Shown here: piece after piece, positions 9,140 to 16,696 of the stretch
How positions within the stretch are numbered: the first letter of the stretch is position 1
Layout of the letters: every line of letters starts with the position of its first letter
Origin: a virus
Strand: one strand, 5' to 3'
Virus record (IMG/VR): IMGVR_UViG_3300024433_000051
Location: 1 to 24,611 of that record
DNA: 24,611 bases
Notes under the pieces: generated by a model
What the model was told of the DNA's origin: nothing
Database searches by the model: none
The model's input: the letters and a program-made list of their open reading frames with translations, nothing else
Position numbers and translations under genes: made by a program

Positions 9140-10774
9140 ATGTACCCACTAATTAACATAGAAGCAAGGGCTGGCGGTCCAGAATTAGAAGAAGTAACCT
9201 TTAAGACTGAGTTTAACGGATTAGTTAACTTTACTTTAACTAAATCTGGTAGCGCTGTTAACTGGGATATGGGGGACGGGACTTTATTTATTAATACGAA
9301 TACAGTTAACCACACTTACACAGACGGAACAGAAAAAACGGTAACAATATTCGCGGACGATTTGAGTTTAATAACTGAATTTGGGACGCTTACAGCAAAG
9401 GAAATAACAGAAGTAAATTTTCAAAATTTAGATAGCCTAGGCGGTTCTTTTATTGCGTCGTTTAACCCAAATCTTACAGGCTTGAATATGCCGACTAATT
9501 CGGCTACACCTTTTACTACTTTTTGGGCCTATAATTGCGACTTAACAGGTGCTTTAGATTTAAGCGGCTGTATAATTCAGGGACTTTTTAGGGTTGACGC
9601 GAACAACAGCTTAACAAGCATTTTACATAGTTCAAACGCCACGCAATTTACTACAAATTATAGGGCGAATAATTGCGATTTAACAGGCGCCCATAATATG
9701 CAAGGGGTTAAAATTCAGTCTGGACAATTTGCAATTCAGGCAAACAATAGCTTAACAGCTTTGAATTTGAATACTAATATTAGCCAAACTTCAAATAATT
9801 TTACTTTTAATAATTGTGATATAACAGGCGCTTTAGACGTGTCTTTCATTGAAATAACGAACGATTTTAGAGCGTACTCAAACGCTAATTTAACGGGTAT
9901 AACACACAAAGCGACAGCAACGGCTTTAAATATTTATCTAGCATTTAGCACAGGATTAACTACTTTAGATTTATCAATGTTAAGCAATTTAGGGGGTAAT
10001 GTGAAAATACACGCTTGCCCTAGTTTAACAAGTATAACTTTTCCGACAAACTCAGCTACGCCTACTACACAGATGCACATTTACTCTAATCCGTTAGTTA
10101 CTTCATATGATTTAAGCGGATTCGATTTAGGCGGGGAATTATTTTTAGGACAAAATAACGCATTAACAGTAGTTACGTTTAGAGCTACTTTAGGCGCTGC
10201 TACTCTTACTTATACTCAATTTTATAACTGCTCTGCCTTAACTAGCTTAGATTTTACTAATTTAAGACTTTCGCAAAGAATTTTAGGAAACAACACCCCG
10301 AACTTAACTAGCTTAACTTTTGGGGTAAACAATTTAGCACATTATTTAGTACAAATAGGCGGCAACGGATTAACGAACTTAGATTTAACTAATTTACCGT
10401 TTTCAGTTTCTACAGATTTTAGAACCGAAAGCAGCCCGAATTTAACTACCTTAACGCTTCCGTCGGATGTTAGCGGTAAATTCTTGAATTTAGACGTTTA
10501 CGACTGTCCTAATTTAGGGGTTATAGATTTCTCAGTTATGCCAAACTGTTTAACTTTAGACAATGCAGACTTTAGACTAACGGCTAACGCTTGGACAGCT
10601 GCAGAAGTAAACGAAACGCTAGTAATTTTAGACAGTATCTCTTTAGCTGGTAATTCTGGTAGAATTGTCCATGTTCAAACAAATACGGCGCCAGACGGAA
10701 CTAGCGGCGGTTTTGATGGTTTAACAGCTAAAGCTAATTTAATAATTAAAGGATTTTCAGTAACAACAGATTAA
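9140..10774 (+). CDS. PKD plus leucine-rich-repeat tail protein, candidate receptor-binding protein
   Basis: 544 residues. Residues about 20-75 match a PKD-type Ig fold: the WDMGDGT turn followed by NHTYTDGTEKTVTI. Residues about 77-460 are roughly 15 irregular leucine-rich repeats of 22-25 residues, such as LTSLDFTNLRL, LTTLDLSML and LTSITFPTNSATP. Two repeat types alternate: one with an LDLS/LDFT strand, the other ending in a Thr/Ser-rich loop. The last ~70 residues (TAAEVNETLVILDSI, then NTAPDG and GLTAKANL) resemble a C-terminal domain often found on Bacteroidota phage and surface LRR proteins. No signal peptide, so it should reach the virion by assembly and not by secretion. Ligand-binding repeats plus position suggest receptor recognition; the target is unknown. 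Confidence 0.7.
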   Translation: MYPLINIEARAGGPELEEVTFKTEFNGLVNFTLTKSGSAVNWDMGDGTLFINTNTVNHTYTDGTEKTVTIFADDLSLITEFGTLTAKEITEVNFQNLDSLGGSFIASFNPNLTGLNMPTNSATPFTTFWAYNCDLTGALDLSGCIIQGLFRVDANNSLTSILHSSNATQFTTNYRANNCDLTGAHNMQGVKIQSGQFAIQANNSLTALNLNTNISQTSNNFTFNNCDITGALDVSFIEITNDFRAYSNANLTGITHKATATALNIYLAFSTGLTTLDLSMLSNLGGNVKIHACPSLTSITFPTNSATPTTQMHIYSNPLVTSYDLSGFDLGGELFLGQNNALTVVTFRATLGAATLTYTQFYNCSALTSLDFTNLRLSQRILGNNTPNLTSLTFGVNNLAHYLVQIGGNGLTNLDLTNLPFSVSTDFRTESSPNLTTLTLPSDVSGKFLNLDVYDCPNLGVIDFSVMPNCLTLDNADFRLTANAWTAAEVNETLVILDSISLAGNSGRIVHVQTNTAPDGTSGGFDGLTAKANLIIKGFSVTTD

Positions 10775-10775
10775 T

Positions 10776-11087
10776 ATGTCAGATAAAATAACTACAGGAA
10801 AATATACAGATTCAGAAGGCAAAACTGCAGAATGTGTATGCCTACCATTGTCTACGCCTTTATTAGCTTCTATAGCTATTAACGGAAAACGAATTTATAT
10901 TAACTATGAAAAAATAACGTATAACGAAGCGGACGAAATAGAAAAAATAGAGCCTTTCGCTTATGAAATACAAAGCCCAGAAAAAGAAGAAATATTAAAT
11001 TCTGTCTTAGTTAATGGAAGTTCTATTTTTTCAGGAATGAAAGAAAAAATAGTTAAAAGTATTAAAGAAATGCAAAATATAGGATAG
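10776..11087 (+). CDS. Small protein between LRR and tail genes
   Basis: 103 residues, soluble, no recognised family. Begins 1 bp after the stop of the LRR gene and its stop touches the next ATG, so it is translated with its neighbours. The N-terminal half is beta-like (KRIYINYEKITY), the C-terminal third is a charged helix. It could be a chaperone or a minor appendage part; nothing in the sequence decides this. Confidence 0.65.
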   Translation: MSDKITTGKYTDSEGKTAECVCLPLSTPLLASIAINGKRIYINYEKITYNEADEIEKIEPFAYEIQSPEKEEILNSVLVNGSSIFSGMKEKIVKSIKEMQNIG

Positions 11088-12668
11088 ATGGCAGCTCAAA
11101 AAACATACTTTGTATTACCTGGTATTTACGAATTTTATAAAGATTTTGCTGGCGTTAATTTGCCTTTAAGTGCGCCAGTAGTCGAAGGCAGTTTAACTTG
11201 GAAATTTTTATCTTACAAAGTAGCTGGAATAGAAAAGCTTCAAAATTTCCCAGTAAGCCTCGGGAATATCGAACTTAGCCAGGGAGAAATAGCAGACTGT
11301 AACCAAGCTATGACAACCTGCAGCGCAGGAGAAGGTACGTTTAATCCTTTTTACAATTTTTTAGGCGCCGATTTTCCACTAGTAAACGGATTTAAAAGGG
11401 GCGTTAGTTCAGGATATACAGGTACTAATTTCGGCTATTCAGACTTAAATATAACTGTAGATAAAGAAATAATAGTAGACGAATTTTTAAACGGCCGCAG
11501 AGGGTCTTTCGCAATAGACATAGACTATGACCAGGACTTTTATTTAGCTATACAAATAAACGCAGGAACAATTACAGCCGATGAATTCCCTTACGGAAGC
11601 GGCGTTACTTTCGTTATACAGCACACGGCCGAGACTTGTAACAGCGTTTTTACAATGCAGTCGAATTTAACAGGTCTTACTACGGATATTTTTTCTTTCG
11701 GGTTTCTTTCTGGTGCTGGTTTTTTTAGCGGCGCTACTGATTTCCATATAGTCCCGTCCTGCTACGAAGCGCCGCCTTTAAATATTTGCGAAGGCTATAA
11801 GACTAAATCTATAGGTATTTTAGTCAATATTCCTATAGAGTTGCCGCCTTCATTAATTAAAGACGCCTGCTGCTTTAAGGTCCCAGCTTTAGCCGAATTA
11901 AATACAAAAACTACAAACTGGAAAAACGATTTTAAAGCTTTTCCAATGCAAAAAAAACAAACTCCAAACGATGAATTTAATTTTTACCTTGTCAAGTGCG
12001 GCGAAGAAATTGAACTCAATAATAACGACCTCGGGACTTTTTATGATTTTGGAGCTTTTGAAGACTACCCAGACTATAAAGTATTTGTTTTGGATTGGTT
12101 TAAAGTTCTTAATAATGGCAATCTAGGACCTGGTACGTACCAGCTTAAATTAAAGCAGTCAATTTCAGGCTTTGAAAGCGAATTCTTCAGCTGCGTTTAT
12201 GATTTAAAAGTCTTTAGCGAAACGGCAGCTAATAGAACAGTTAGGATAGAAAGCACTATTAATTCATATTTGGAACAGTTCGATATTAATTATAAAAATT
12301 TAAATTGGAAGGACTGTGTACGTATTCCTGGTATGTTTGGATTTATGCAGCCAGATTTACAGACAGACAAATTAATATACCAGGACCGAAAAAACGTACC
12401 TGTAAAAGTTACAGACTTAAGGGAATATACATTATATTCTGAAATGTTAGAGGAATGTAGTACAAAGCACTTGACAGACTGGATATTAAAAGGCGATAAA
12501 CTATTAATTTCTGACTTTAATATAATGAACCACAGAAGCGACTTCAAAGACTTTCCTGTATTACCTGGTAAAATTGGCGAATTTAACTACCCTTCTGGGC
12601 AGCAAAAGGCATATTTTAGCGCTACTTTTAACGACCTTTACGACAATAAACGAAAATTAAACTGTTAA
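11088..12668 (+). CDS. Cysteine-rich tail-associated protein, unknown function
   Basis: 526 residues, start immediately after the preceding stop. No TM segment or signal peptide. It is unusual for a phage structural protein in having about 17 Cys, several in pairs or close sets (DCNQAMTTC, CYEAPPLNIC, ACC, EEC and a terminal NC), which might bind metal or form disulphides outside the cell. Aromatic and Gly-rich beta-like sequence suggests an adsorption-apparatus component. It ends 2 bp before the endolysin gene. No family is recognised; the role as last gene of the tail module is inferred from order. Confidence 0.7.
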   Translation: MAAQKTYFVLPGIYEFYKDFAGVNLPLSAPVVEGSLTWKFLSYKVAGIEKLQNFPVSLGNIELSQGEIADCNQAMTTCSAGEGTFNPFYNFLGADFPLVNGFKRGVSSGYTGTNFGYSDLNITVDKEIIVDEFLNGRRGSFAIDIDYDQDFYLAIQINAGTITADEFPYGSGVTFVIQHTAETCNSVFTMQSNLTGLTTDIFSFGFLSGAGFFSGATDFHIVPSCYEAPPLNICEGYKTKSIGILVNIPIELPPSLIKDACCFKVPALAELNTKTTNWKNDFKAFPMQKKQTPNDEFNFYLVKCGEEIELNNNDLGTFYDFGAFEDYPDYKVFVLDWFKVLNNGNLGPGTYQLKLKQSISGFESEFFSCVYDLKVFSETAANRTVRIESTINSYLEQFDINYKNLNWKDCVRIPGMFGFMQPDLQTDKLIYQDRKNVPVKVTDLREYTLYSEMLEECSTKHLTDWILKGDKLLISDFNIMNHRSDFKDFPVLPGKIGEFNYPSGQQKAYFSATFNDLYDNKRKLNC

Positions 12669-12670
12669 AT

Positions 12671-13288
12671 ATGGATAAGATTTTTTTACTAGACGCTGGA
12701 CACGGCGGCGTAATAGATGGGGTTTACCAAACTGCGGGAAAACGTAGCCCAGTCTGGCCAGATGGAACGCAATACTTTGAAGGCGAAGGCAACAGGCTTA
12801 TTAGGGACGAAATAATTAAGATTATGAAAGAAGAAGGCCTGCGCTATAAGATTATAAGCGAAGGCAGAAAAGACACTTCTTTAAGGGAGCGAGTAAGAGC
12901 CGCTAACGCTTTAGCTAAAAAATACGGTGTAAGTAATTGCGTTTACGTTTCTATTCACTCTAACGGTGCCACAGCCTCAGCTGAAGGCTGGGAGGTTTTC
13001 ACTTCTAAAGGGCAAACAGATTCGGACAAGTACGCGACAATAATTTACGACGAAATGAAAAAACTATTTCCAGGGTCTAAATTTAGGTCCGACAAATGGA
13101 GCGACGGCGACGTAGACAAAGAGTCAGGATTTACGGTTTTATCCGATACTATTTGCCCGTCCATACTTACAGAAAACTTTTTTCATACAAACAAAAACGA
13201 ATGTAAGAGCATTTTAATGAATAGACAGGGGAGAAAACTAATAGCGCTAGGTCATGTTAACGCCTTTAAAGTGATAAATTCACTATGA
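12671..13288 (+). CDS. N-acetylmuramoyl-L-alanine amidase (Amidase_3), endolysin
   Basis: 205 residues. Zinc-dependent amidases of this family cut the bond between MurNAc and L-Ala of peptidoglycan. The expected parts are present: LDAGHGG with zinc ligand His11, an EGEGN segment (Glu37/Glu39) supplying the Glu ligand, VSIHSNG with His96, and ILTENFF with the catalytic Glu168. It is a bare catalytic domain without a cell-wall-binding or signal segment, which fits release through a holin. The holin gene overlaps its stop by 4 bp (ATGA). Family membership is clear; the lysis role follows from the adjacent holin and spanin-like genes. Structural tail hydrolase is the less likely alternative. Confidence 0.9.
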   Translation: MDKIFLLDAGHGGVIDGVYQTAGKRSPVWPDGTQYFEGEGNRLIRDEIIKIMKEEGLRYKIISEGRKDTSLRERVRAANALAKKYGVSNCVYVSIHSNGATASAEGWEVFTSKGQTDSDKYATIIYDEMKKLFPGSKFRSDKWSDGDVDKESGFTVLSDTICPSILTENFFHTNKNECKSILMNRQGRKLIALGHVNAFKVINSL

Positions 13289-13524
13289 AAAAATTACTAA
13301 AATTCATAGCGAACCTTATTAAGACGGACACGCAGGAAAGTAGTAAGCGATTTATAGCCCTTTTTACGATGTTAATAATAGCTGCTATAGTTATTATCTA
13401 TACTGACAGAAATAACCTTACAATGGTCCTAGATGCGCTTTTATTGTTTGTTTTGTCGCTACTAGGTTTAGCTGTTTGGCAAAGAATTAAATTAAATCAA
13501 AAAAATAAAGATGAAAATTTATAA
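13285..13524 (+). CDS. Putative holin, two TM segments
   Basis: 79 residues with a Lys-rich N-terminus, TM helices at about 23-39 (FIALFTMLIIAAIVIIY) and 47-66 (MVLDALLLFVLSLLGLAVW), and a short charged tail. Both ends would face the cytoplasm. Overlaps the endolysin stop by 4 bp and the next gene by 14 bp. Holins have little sequence conservation, so the call rests on size, topology and its place between endolysin and spanin-like gene. Confidence 0.75.
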   Translation: MKKLLKFIANLIKTDTQESSKRFIALFTMLIIAAIVIIYTDRNNLTMVLDALLLFVLSLLGLAVWQRIKLNQKNKDENL

Positions 13525-13960
13525 ATTCTTAATATTATCTTTTTTAATTGCGTCCTGTTCAGCCCAAAAAAGACTGGATAGACTAATATATAAAAACCCG
13601 CATTTAAAAAATTCCGACACTACAGAGTATTTCGATACGATTAGGCTTTACACTAGCGAATTTAGATTAGATACATTTACTACTATAAATTCAATGCGTA
13701 AAGATACGTTTATAGTAACGCGCGAAAATATGATTTTTAAAAGTTATTTTAGGCACGATACAATAGTACAGATTATAGAAAAGCAACGCGAAAGCTTAGA
13801 CACGTTAGTAAGGACCCAAATAATAACGAATACTGTAACGGCAAATCCTATCTATAAAGTTAAAAATTTCATTTGGTGGGGCGTAGCTTTGATTATTTTA
13901 ATACTATTAATTAGAATTATCTGGCCATTAATAAAAAGATTTATTCCATTTATAAAATAA
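13511..13960 (+). CDS. Putative unimolecular spanin (lipoprotein with C-terminal TM)
   Basis: 149 residues. The N-terminus is a lipoprotein signal: MKIYKFLILSFLIASC with lipobox I13-A14-S15 and lipidated Cys16. The middle (about 20-115) is polar, with Asp-Thr pairs and predicted extended or coiled structure, enough to span the periplasm. Residues about 119-141 are a TM helix (FIWWGVALIILILLIRIIW) followed by a basic end. Outer-membrane lipid anchor plus inner-membrane TM in one chain is the u-spanin architecture known from phage T1 gp11; spanins fuse the two membranes at the end of lysis. It follows endolysin and holin directly and precedes the terminator. The call is by architecture, not homology. 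Confidence 0.7.
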   Translation: MKIYKFLILSFLIASCSAQKRLDRLIYKNPHLKNSDTTEYFDTIRLYTSEFRLDTFTTINSMRKDTFIVTRENMIFKSYFRHDTIVQIIEKQRESLDTLVRTQIITNTVTANPIYKVKNFIWWGVALIILILLIRIIWPLIKRFIPFIK

Positions 13961-13965
13961 TACGC

Positions 13966-14003
13966 CCGCTGCGCTTCCCTTTAGAACAGCGCACTAATAG
14001 CGG
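13966..14003 (+). other. Two-step GC-rich hairpin upstream of terminator
   Basis: CCGCT (13966-13970) pairs with AGCGG (13999-14003), and TGCGC (13970-13974) with GCGCA (13989-13993), leaving a 6-base bulge on the 3' side and a 14-base loop. It stands out in AT-rich DNA. It lies between the spanin-like stop and the intrinsic terminator; it could stabilise the 3' end of the late mRNA. No T-run of its own. Confidence 0.4.
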
Positions 14004-14012
14004 ACTTTCTCG

Positions 14013-14051
14013 AAAACCCTTATTTAGAATAATTTTAAATAAGGGTTTTTT
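14013..14051 (+). terminator. Intrinsic terminator at end of tail/lysis operon
   Basis: AAAACCCTTATTT and AAATAAGGGTTTT form a perfect 13-bp stem around an 11-base loop, followed by TTTTTT (14046-14051). The A-run before the stem makes it usable in both directions. It separates the late genes from the early promoter at 14078. Confidence 0.85.
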
Positions 14052-14077
14052 ATTGATTATTTTTTATATAATTCGTT

Positions 14078-14103
14078 TTGTATTATATTTTGTATTACAT
14101 TTG
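14078..14103 (+). promoter_or_regulatory. Probable promoter of early/recombination operon
   Basis: TACATTTG (14096-14103) is a perfect TAnnTTTG -7 box. It is part of TTGTATTACATTTG, a longer motif that recurs almost unchanged at 19226-19239 and, in looser form, at 23407-23419. An upstream TTG at 14078-14080 is 15 bp away, shorter than usual for Bacteroidota. It lies 33 bp before the ATG at 14136 and just after a terminator. Confidence 0.65.
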
Positions 14104-14135
14104 AAATATAGAAACACACAAAAAAACTAAAAAAA

Positions 14136-14408
14136 ATGAATATAACTAAGCAATTAAAACAGGATATTAAGCACGCTATAGAGGAATATATCGAAACTAA
14201 GGGCGATATAAATAAATACTATAGTGAAGAAGAATTCGAAGACCAAGAGTTAAATATAAAATTTTCTGGAATTCTAAATATAGAGACAGAAGACAATTAC
14301 GTAGACGGAATATACGAAAGCTCTTACGAAACTAGTAGAGACTTAGAAGTAGATTCTGTAGAAATTTGGAACGAAGAAAACGAAGAATTTATAGAAGTAA
14401 TATTATAA
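14136..14408 (+). CDS. Small acidic early protein, unknown function
   Basis: 90 residues with a basic start (MNITKQLKQDIKHAIEEYIE) and a very acidic remainder; about a third of residues 30-90 are Asp or Glu. First gene after the early promoter and terminator, with an A-rich leader. Small acidic early proteins in phages are often inhibitors or DNA mimics, but nothing here identifies a target. No family recognised. Confidence 0.7.
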   Translation: MNITKQLKQDIKHAIEEYIETKGDINKYYSEEEFEDQELNIKFSGILNIETEDNYVDGIYESSYETSRDLEVDSVEIWNEENEEFIEVIL

Positions 14409-14426
14409 ACTAAAAATAAAAAAGTT

Positions 14427-14570
14427 ATGGCAAAAAAGCCCTATTCAATTAGATTAAATTTCAGCCTTTTGCGAGCTATGCAGAAGGCTGCTAAGAAAAA
14501 TAATAGAAGTGTTAATGCTGAATTCGAAACAGCTTTAGAAAATCACGTAAAAAATGAAAGAACAAATTAG
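14427..14570 (+). CDS. Arc-like ribbon-helix-helix DNA-binding protein
   Basis: 47 residues. The sequence YSIRLNFSLLRAMQKAAKKN, followed by NRSVNAEFETALENHV, has the Arc/MetJ pattern: a basic beta strand (SIRLN), helix A, the turn N-RSVNAE, and helix B. Such proteins dimerise and bind operators through the paired strands. It lies in the early operon, 18 bp after the preceding stop, and the next gene overlaps it by 17 bp. It is the only obvious transcription regulator in the window, so it may control the nearby promoters; the operator is not identified. Confidence 0.75.
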   Translation: MAKKPYSIRLNFSLLRAMQKAAKKNNRSVNAEFETALENHVKNERTN

Positions 14571-14715
14571 AGTTAATAACAGATATTTAATTCTGCAGTT
14601 TATGACAGTAGAAGAAACGATAGCTAGAGAATCGAAAAAAGTTTTCGAGACTAAAAAAATAGATTTTAAACCTTTGGATTTTGTTTTCGCAATAAGTCCA
14701 GAAAAAATTAATTAA
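14554..14715 (+). CDS. Small early protein, unknown function
   Basis: 53 residues starting MKEQIRVNNRYLILQFMTVE and ending SPEKIN. Its ATG lies inside the 3' end of the ribbon-helix-helix gene (17 bp overlap), and it ends 1 bp before the next ATG, so the packing supports a real gene. Soluble; no recognised family. Confidence 0.6.
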   Translation: MKEQIRVNNRYLILQFMTVEETIARESKKVFETKKIDFKPLDFVFAISPEKIN

Positions 14716-14716
14716 G

Positions 14717-15235
14717 ATGTCAGACACAAAAACACACTACAGAAAAGCTTATAAATCGGACCACTTAGGGACGCCAGATTTAGAAGAATTAATAGAAGAA
14801 GGGAAGAAATTAGTATTTACTATCGACCACGTTACACAGAACATATTAACCCCAGGCGTAAAAGGAACTGGTATTAGTGTAGCTGGCCGAGTTATAAGCG
14901 CGAATATAGCGCACTTCAAAGAAGACATTAAGCCTTTAGTTTTGAATTCAACTAACGGAAAAATGATTAAAAAATTCGCTAATAGTTCGTTTATAGAAGA
15001 CTGGAAAAATATTTTAGTAGAACTATACATAGACTCAGCCGTAAAAATGAAAGGTACAGTAGTCGGAGGAATTAGAATTAGAAGTGTTCAGCCAGTAAAA
15101 GCTAAACACGTACTTACGCCAGATTCGCCTAAGTGGGAAGTAGCTAAAAAACGAGTAGCCGAAGGAATGAGCGAAAGCGAATTAAAAAACCACTTTGAAA
15201 TTACTAACGAAAATTTTAAATTATTATGTTCGTAA
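14717..15235 (+). CDS. OB-like phage replication/recombination-associated protein
   Basis: 172 residues. The central segment KPLVLNSTNGKMIKKF, then SSFIEDWKNILVELYIDSAV, then GTVVGGIRIRSVQP, resembles a family found beside recombination and replication genes in many phages; its pattern is an N-x-T-N segment, a DW-GK-like strand and a GxRIR strand. I believe these have an OB-like fold, but I cannot name a confirmed family. The C-terminus (about 140-172) is a separate helical piece ending in a SESELKNHFEI-type helix. It overlaps the exonuclease gene by 10 bp. Single-strand annealing or exonuclease-partner activity is inference from context, since no RecT or Erf homologue is seen. Confidence 0.6.
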   Translation: MSDTKTHYRKAYKSDHLGTPDLEELIEEGKKLVFTIDHVTQNILTPGVKGTGISVAGRVISANIAHFKEDIKPLVLNSTNGKMIKKFANSSFIEDWKNILVELYIDSAVKMKGTVVGGIRIRSVQPVKAKHVLTPDSPKWEVAKKRVAEGMSESELKNHFEITNENFKLLCS

Positions 15236-15849
15236 ATATAGACCAGAATACCGAAGAATGGCACTTTTTTAGATTAGGCAAAATAACAGCCTCTAATTTT
15301 GGGTCCGTAATGGCAAACGAAGGTAAAGCTTTCGGGGACCAAGCGAAAAAATACGCTGAAAGGATAGCTTTAGAAATAGTAACAGGCCGATTAGATGAAA
15401 GCTCAGGTTTTAGTAATTCTTTTATGGACAGGGGCCACGAATTAGAGCCTGTAGCTAAGGAATTATACGAATTAGAAACTATTCAGACAGTTAAAAACGG
15501 CGGCTTTCATTATATTGAAAATTATATAATTAAAATAGGAGCAAGCCCAGACGGTCTAGTAGGTCAAGACGGCTTAATAGAGATAAAAAGCGTAATACCG
15601 CATACGCAATTCAAAACAATAAAAAGAAATTCGTTCGACCCGTCTTATAAATGGCAGCTTTACGGCCACTTATTAATAACTGGGCGTAAATGGTGCGACT
15701 TTGTAAGTTACTGCCCAGAAATGCCAGAAAAAAAGCGTTTAATTATACATAGAGTAGAAAGGGACGAAGAAACATTAAACAGACTTAAAAATAGGTTAAT
15801 TCAATTTATTGGACTAATTCAGGAAAATATAAATTTATTAAATGATTGA
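15226..15849 (+). CDS. YqaJ-type (lambda Exo-like) 5'-3' exonuclease
   Basis: 207 residues, the usual length for YqaJ nucleases, which resect double-stranded DNA for single-strand annealing recombination. Motifs in order: RLGKITAS (16-23), RGHELEP (69-75), SPDG with Asp109, IEIKS with Glu119 and Lys121 (the PD-(D/E)xK core), and WQLYGHL (Gln144). All catalytic positions are kept. It overlaps both neighbours (10 bp upstream, 8 bp downstream), which suggests the three proteins are made together. No signal of decay. Confidence 0.9.
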   Translation: MFVNIDQNTEEWHFFRLGKITASNFGSVMANEGKAFGDQAKKYAERIALEIVTGRLDESSGFSNSFMDRGHELEPVAKELYELETIQTVKNGGFHYIENYIIKIGASPDGLVGQDGLIEIKSVIPHTQFKTIKRNSFDPSYKWQLYGHLLITGRKWCDFVSYCPEMPEKKRLIIHRVERDEETLNRLKNRLIQFIGLIQENINLLND

Positions 15850-16393
15850 TAAGGCAAAATTATTAGAATACCAGGCTAAATATAAAAAGCCGCTGAAAGT
15901 ATGGAAAGAACTATTTATAGAAGAAAAGCTACGCGGACAAATGGCTCAGAGCCTTAAAGAACGGGACACTTATTTAGGAGACACAGACCGAGACTATAGG
16001 GACTACTTCGAAGGGCTGTTCAGATTCAAGCAAAACGGTTCGAATGAAATTACAAAAAGTATTACTGGGTTTATAGATTTTATGGGAGGTTTAGGCGAAA
16101 GAATAAGTTCAGCTGGCCGATACGTCCCAGGCACTAAATACAAGGATATGGACGGTAAAAGATTCGAAACGAAAGGCAGCTTTATTCCGTCCACAACCAG
16201 AGCGGGTACTTCGGATATTTCAGCGACTATCTACGGGAAAACAATTAAAATAGAAGTTAAATACGGAAAAGATAGACTTTCGCAAAAACAGAAAGACTAC
16301 CTAATAAAAGCACATAACGCGGGCTGCTATTGTTACGTGGCTAAGGACTTCGACGGGTTTTTTGAATTCTTTTTAGAAAAGATAATTGAATAA
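15842..16393 (+). CDS. VRR-NUC-like PD-(D/E)xK nuclease
   Basis: 183 residues. The C-terminal half holds a compact nuclease core: GTSD (122-125) with Asp125, IEVK (137-140) with Glu138 and Lys140, then DRLSQKQKDYL (144-154), a helix typical of VRR-NUC and Holliday-junction-resolvase-like proteins, and GCYCYVAKD. The N-terminal half is charged and helical, of unknown role. It overlaps the YqaJ gene by 8 bp and directly precedes the repeat-rich origin region. Likely roles are branch resolution or recombination-intermediate cleavage; the family call is firm at the fold level and uncertain at the substrate level. Confidence 0.75.
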   Translation: MIDKAKLLEYQAKYKKPLKVWKELFIEEKLRGQMAQSLKERDTYLGDTDRDYRDYFEGLFRFKQNGSNEITKSITGFIDFMGGLGERISSAGRYVPGTKYKDMDGKRFETKGSFIPSTTRAGTSDISATIYGKTIKIEVKYGKDRLSQKQKDYLIKAHNAGCYCYVAKDFDGFFEFFLEKIIE

Positions 16394-16493
16394 TTACACA
16401 AATTACACACTTTTACACACAATTACACACTAGTAAAAACGCTATAAGTCAATGACAACAATAGATTCGGATGTTTTTACACACTTTTACACA
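16392..16493 (+). repeat. Left iteron arm, forward TTACACAC repeats
   Basis: Four copies at 16394, 16403, 16413 and 16423 with 9-10 bp spacing, then a pair at 16477 and 16487. Those at 16411-16419, 16475-16483 and 16485-16493 read TTTTACACA; those at 16392, 16401 and 16421 read AATTACACA. Confidence 0.85.
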
Positions 16494-16516
16494 TTATTTG
16501 TAAAATAAGGTTTTAC

Positions 16517-16530
16517 TGTGTAAATTACAC
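16517..16530. repeat. Central inverted iteron pair
   Basis: GTGTAA and TTACAC (16518-16523, 16525-16530) flank a single central A at 16524, forming a perfect palindrome where the two orientations meet. Two protein units bound here would face each other. Confidence 0.75.
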
Positions 16531-16594
16531 GCCCTTCTCTTAGTACTGATTTAAAGAAAGGTTATTAAATTAAACAAAACAAAAACTTAGAAAA

Positions 16595-16696
16595 ATGAAA
16601 AAACGTGTAAATGTGTGTAAAAACAGCCTCAAAGCTAATAATACTAAGGATTTAAGGCGTGTAAGTAGGTGTGTAAATGTGTGTAAATGTGTGTAA
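16595..16696 (+). CDS. Possible 33-residue peptide running through the right iteron arm
   Basis: ATG at 16595 follows AACAAAACAAAAACTTAGAA, an A-rich leader like those of the real genes here. The product is basic and Cys/Val-rich, ending VNVCKCV because the repeats encode C, V, N and K in this frame; the stop TAA is itself part of a repeat. It could be a chance reading of the iterons or a leader peptide for the primase gene 36 bp downstream. Confidence 0.25.
   Translation: MKKRVNVCKNSLKANNTKDLRRVSRCVNVCKCV

Noticed and set aside
6225-9263. Shared TCTGGTAGCGCTGTTAA between the 5556 gene and the LRR gene
   Set aside because: Seventeen bases encode the same SGSAV string in unrelated surroundings; there is no longer match, so recombination or a functional repeat is not supported.
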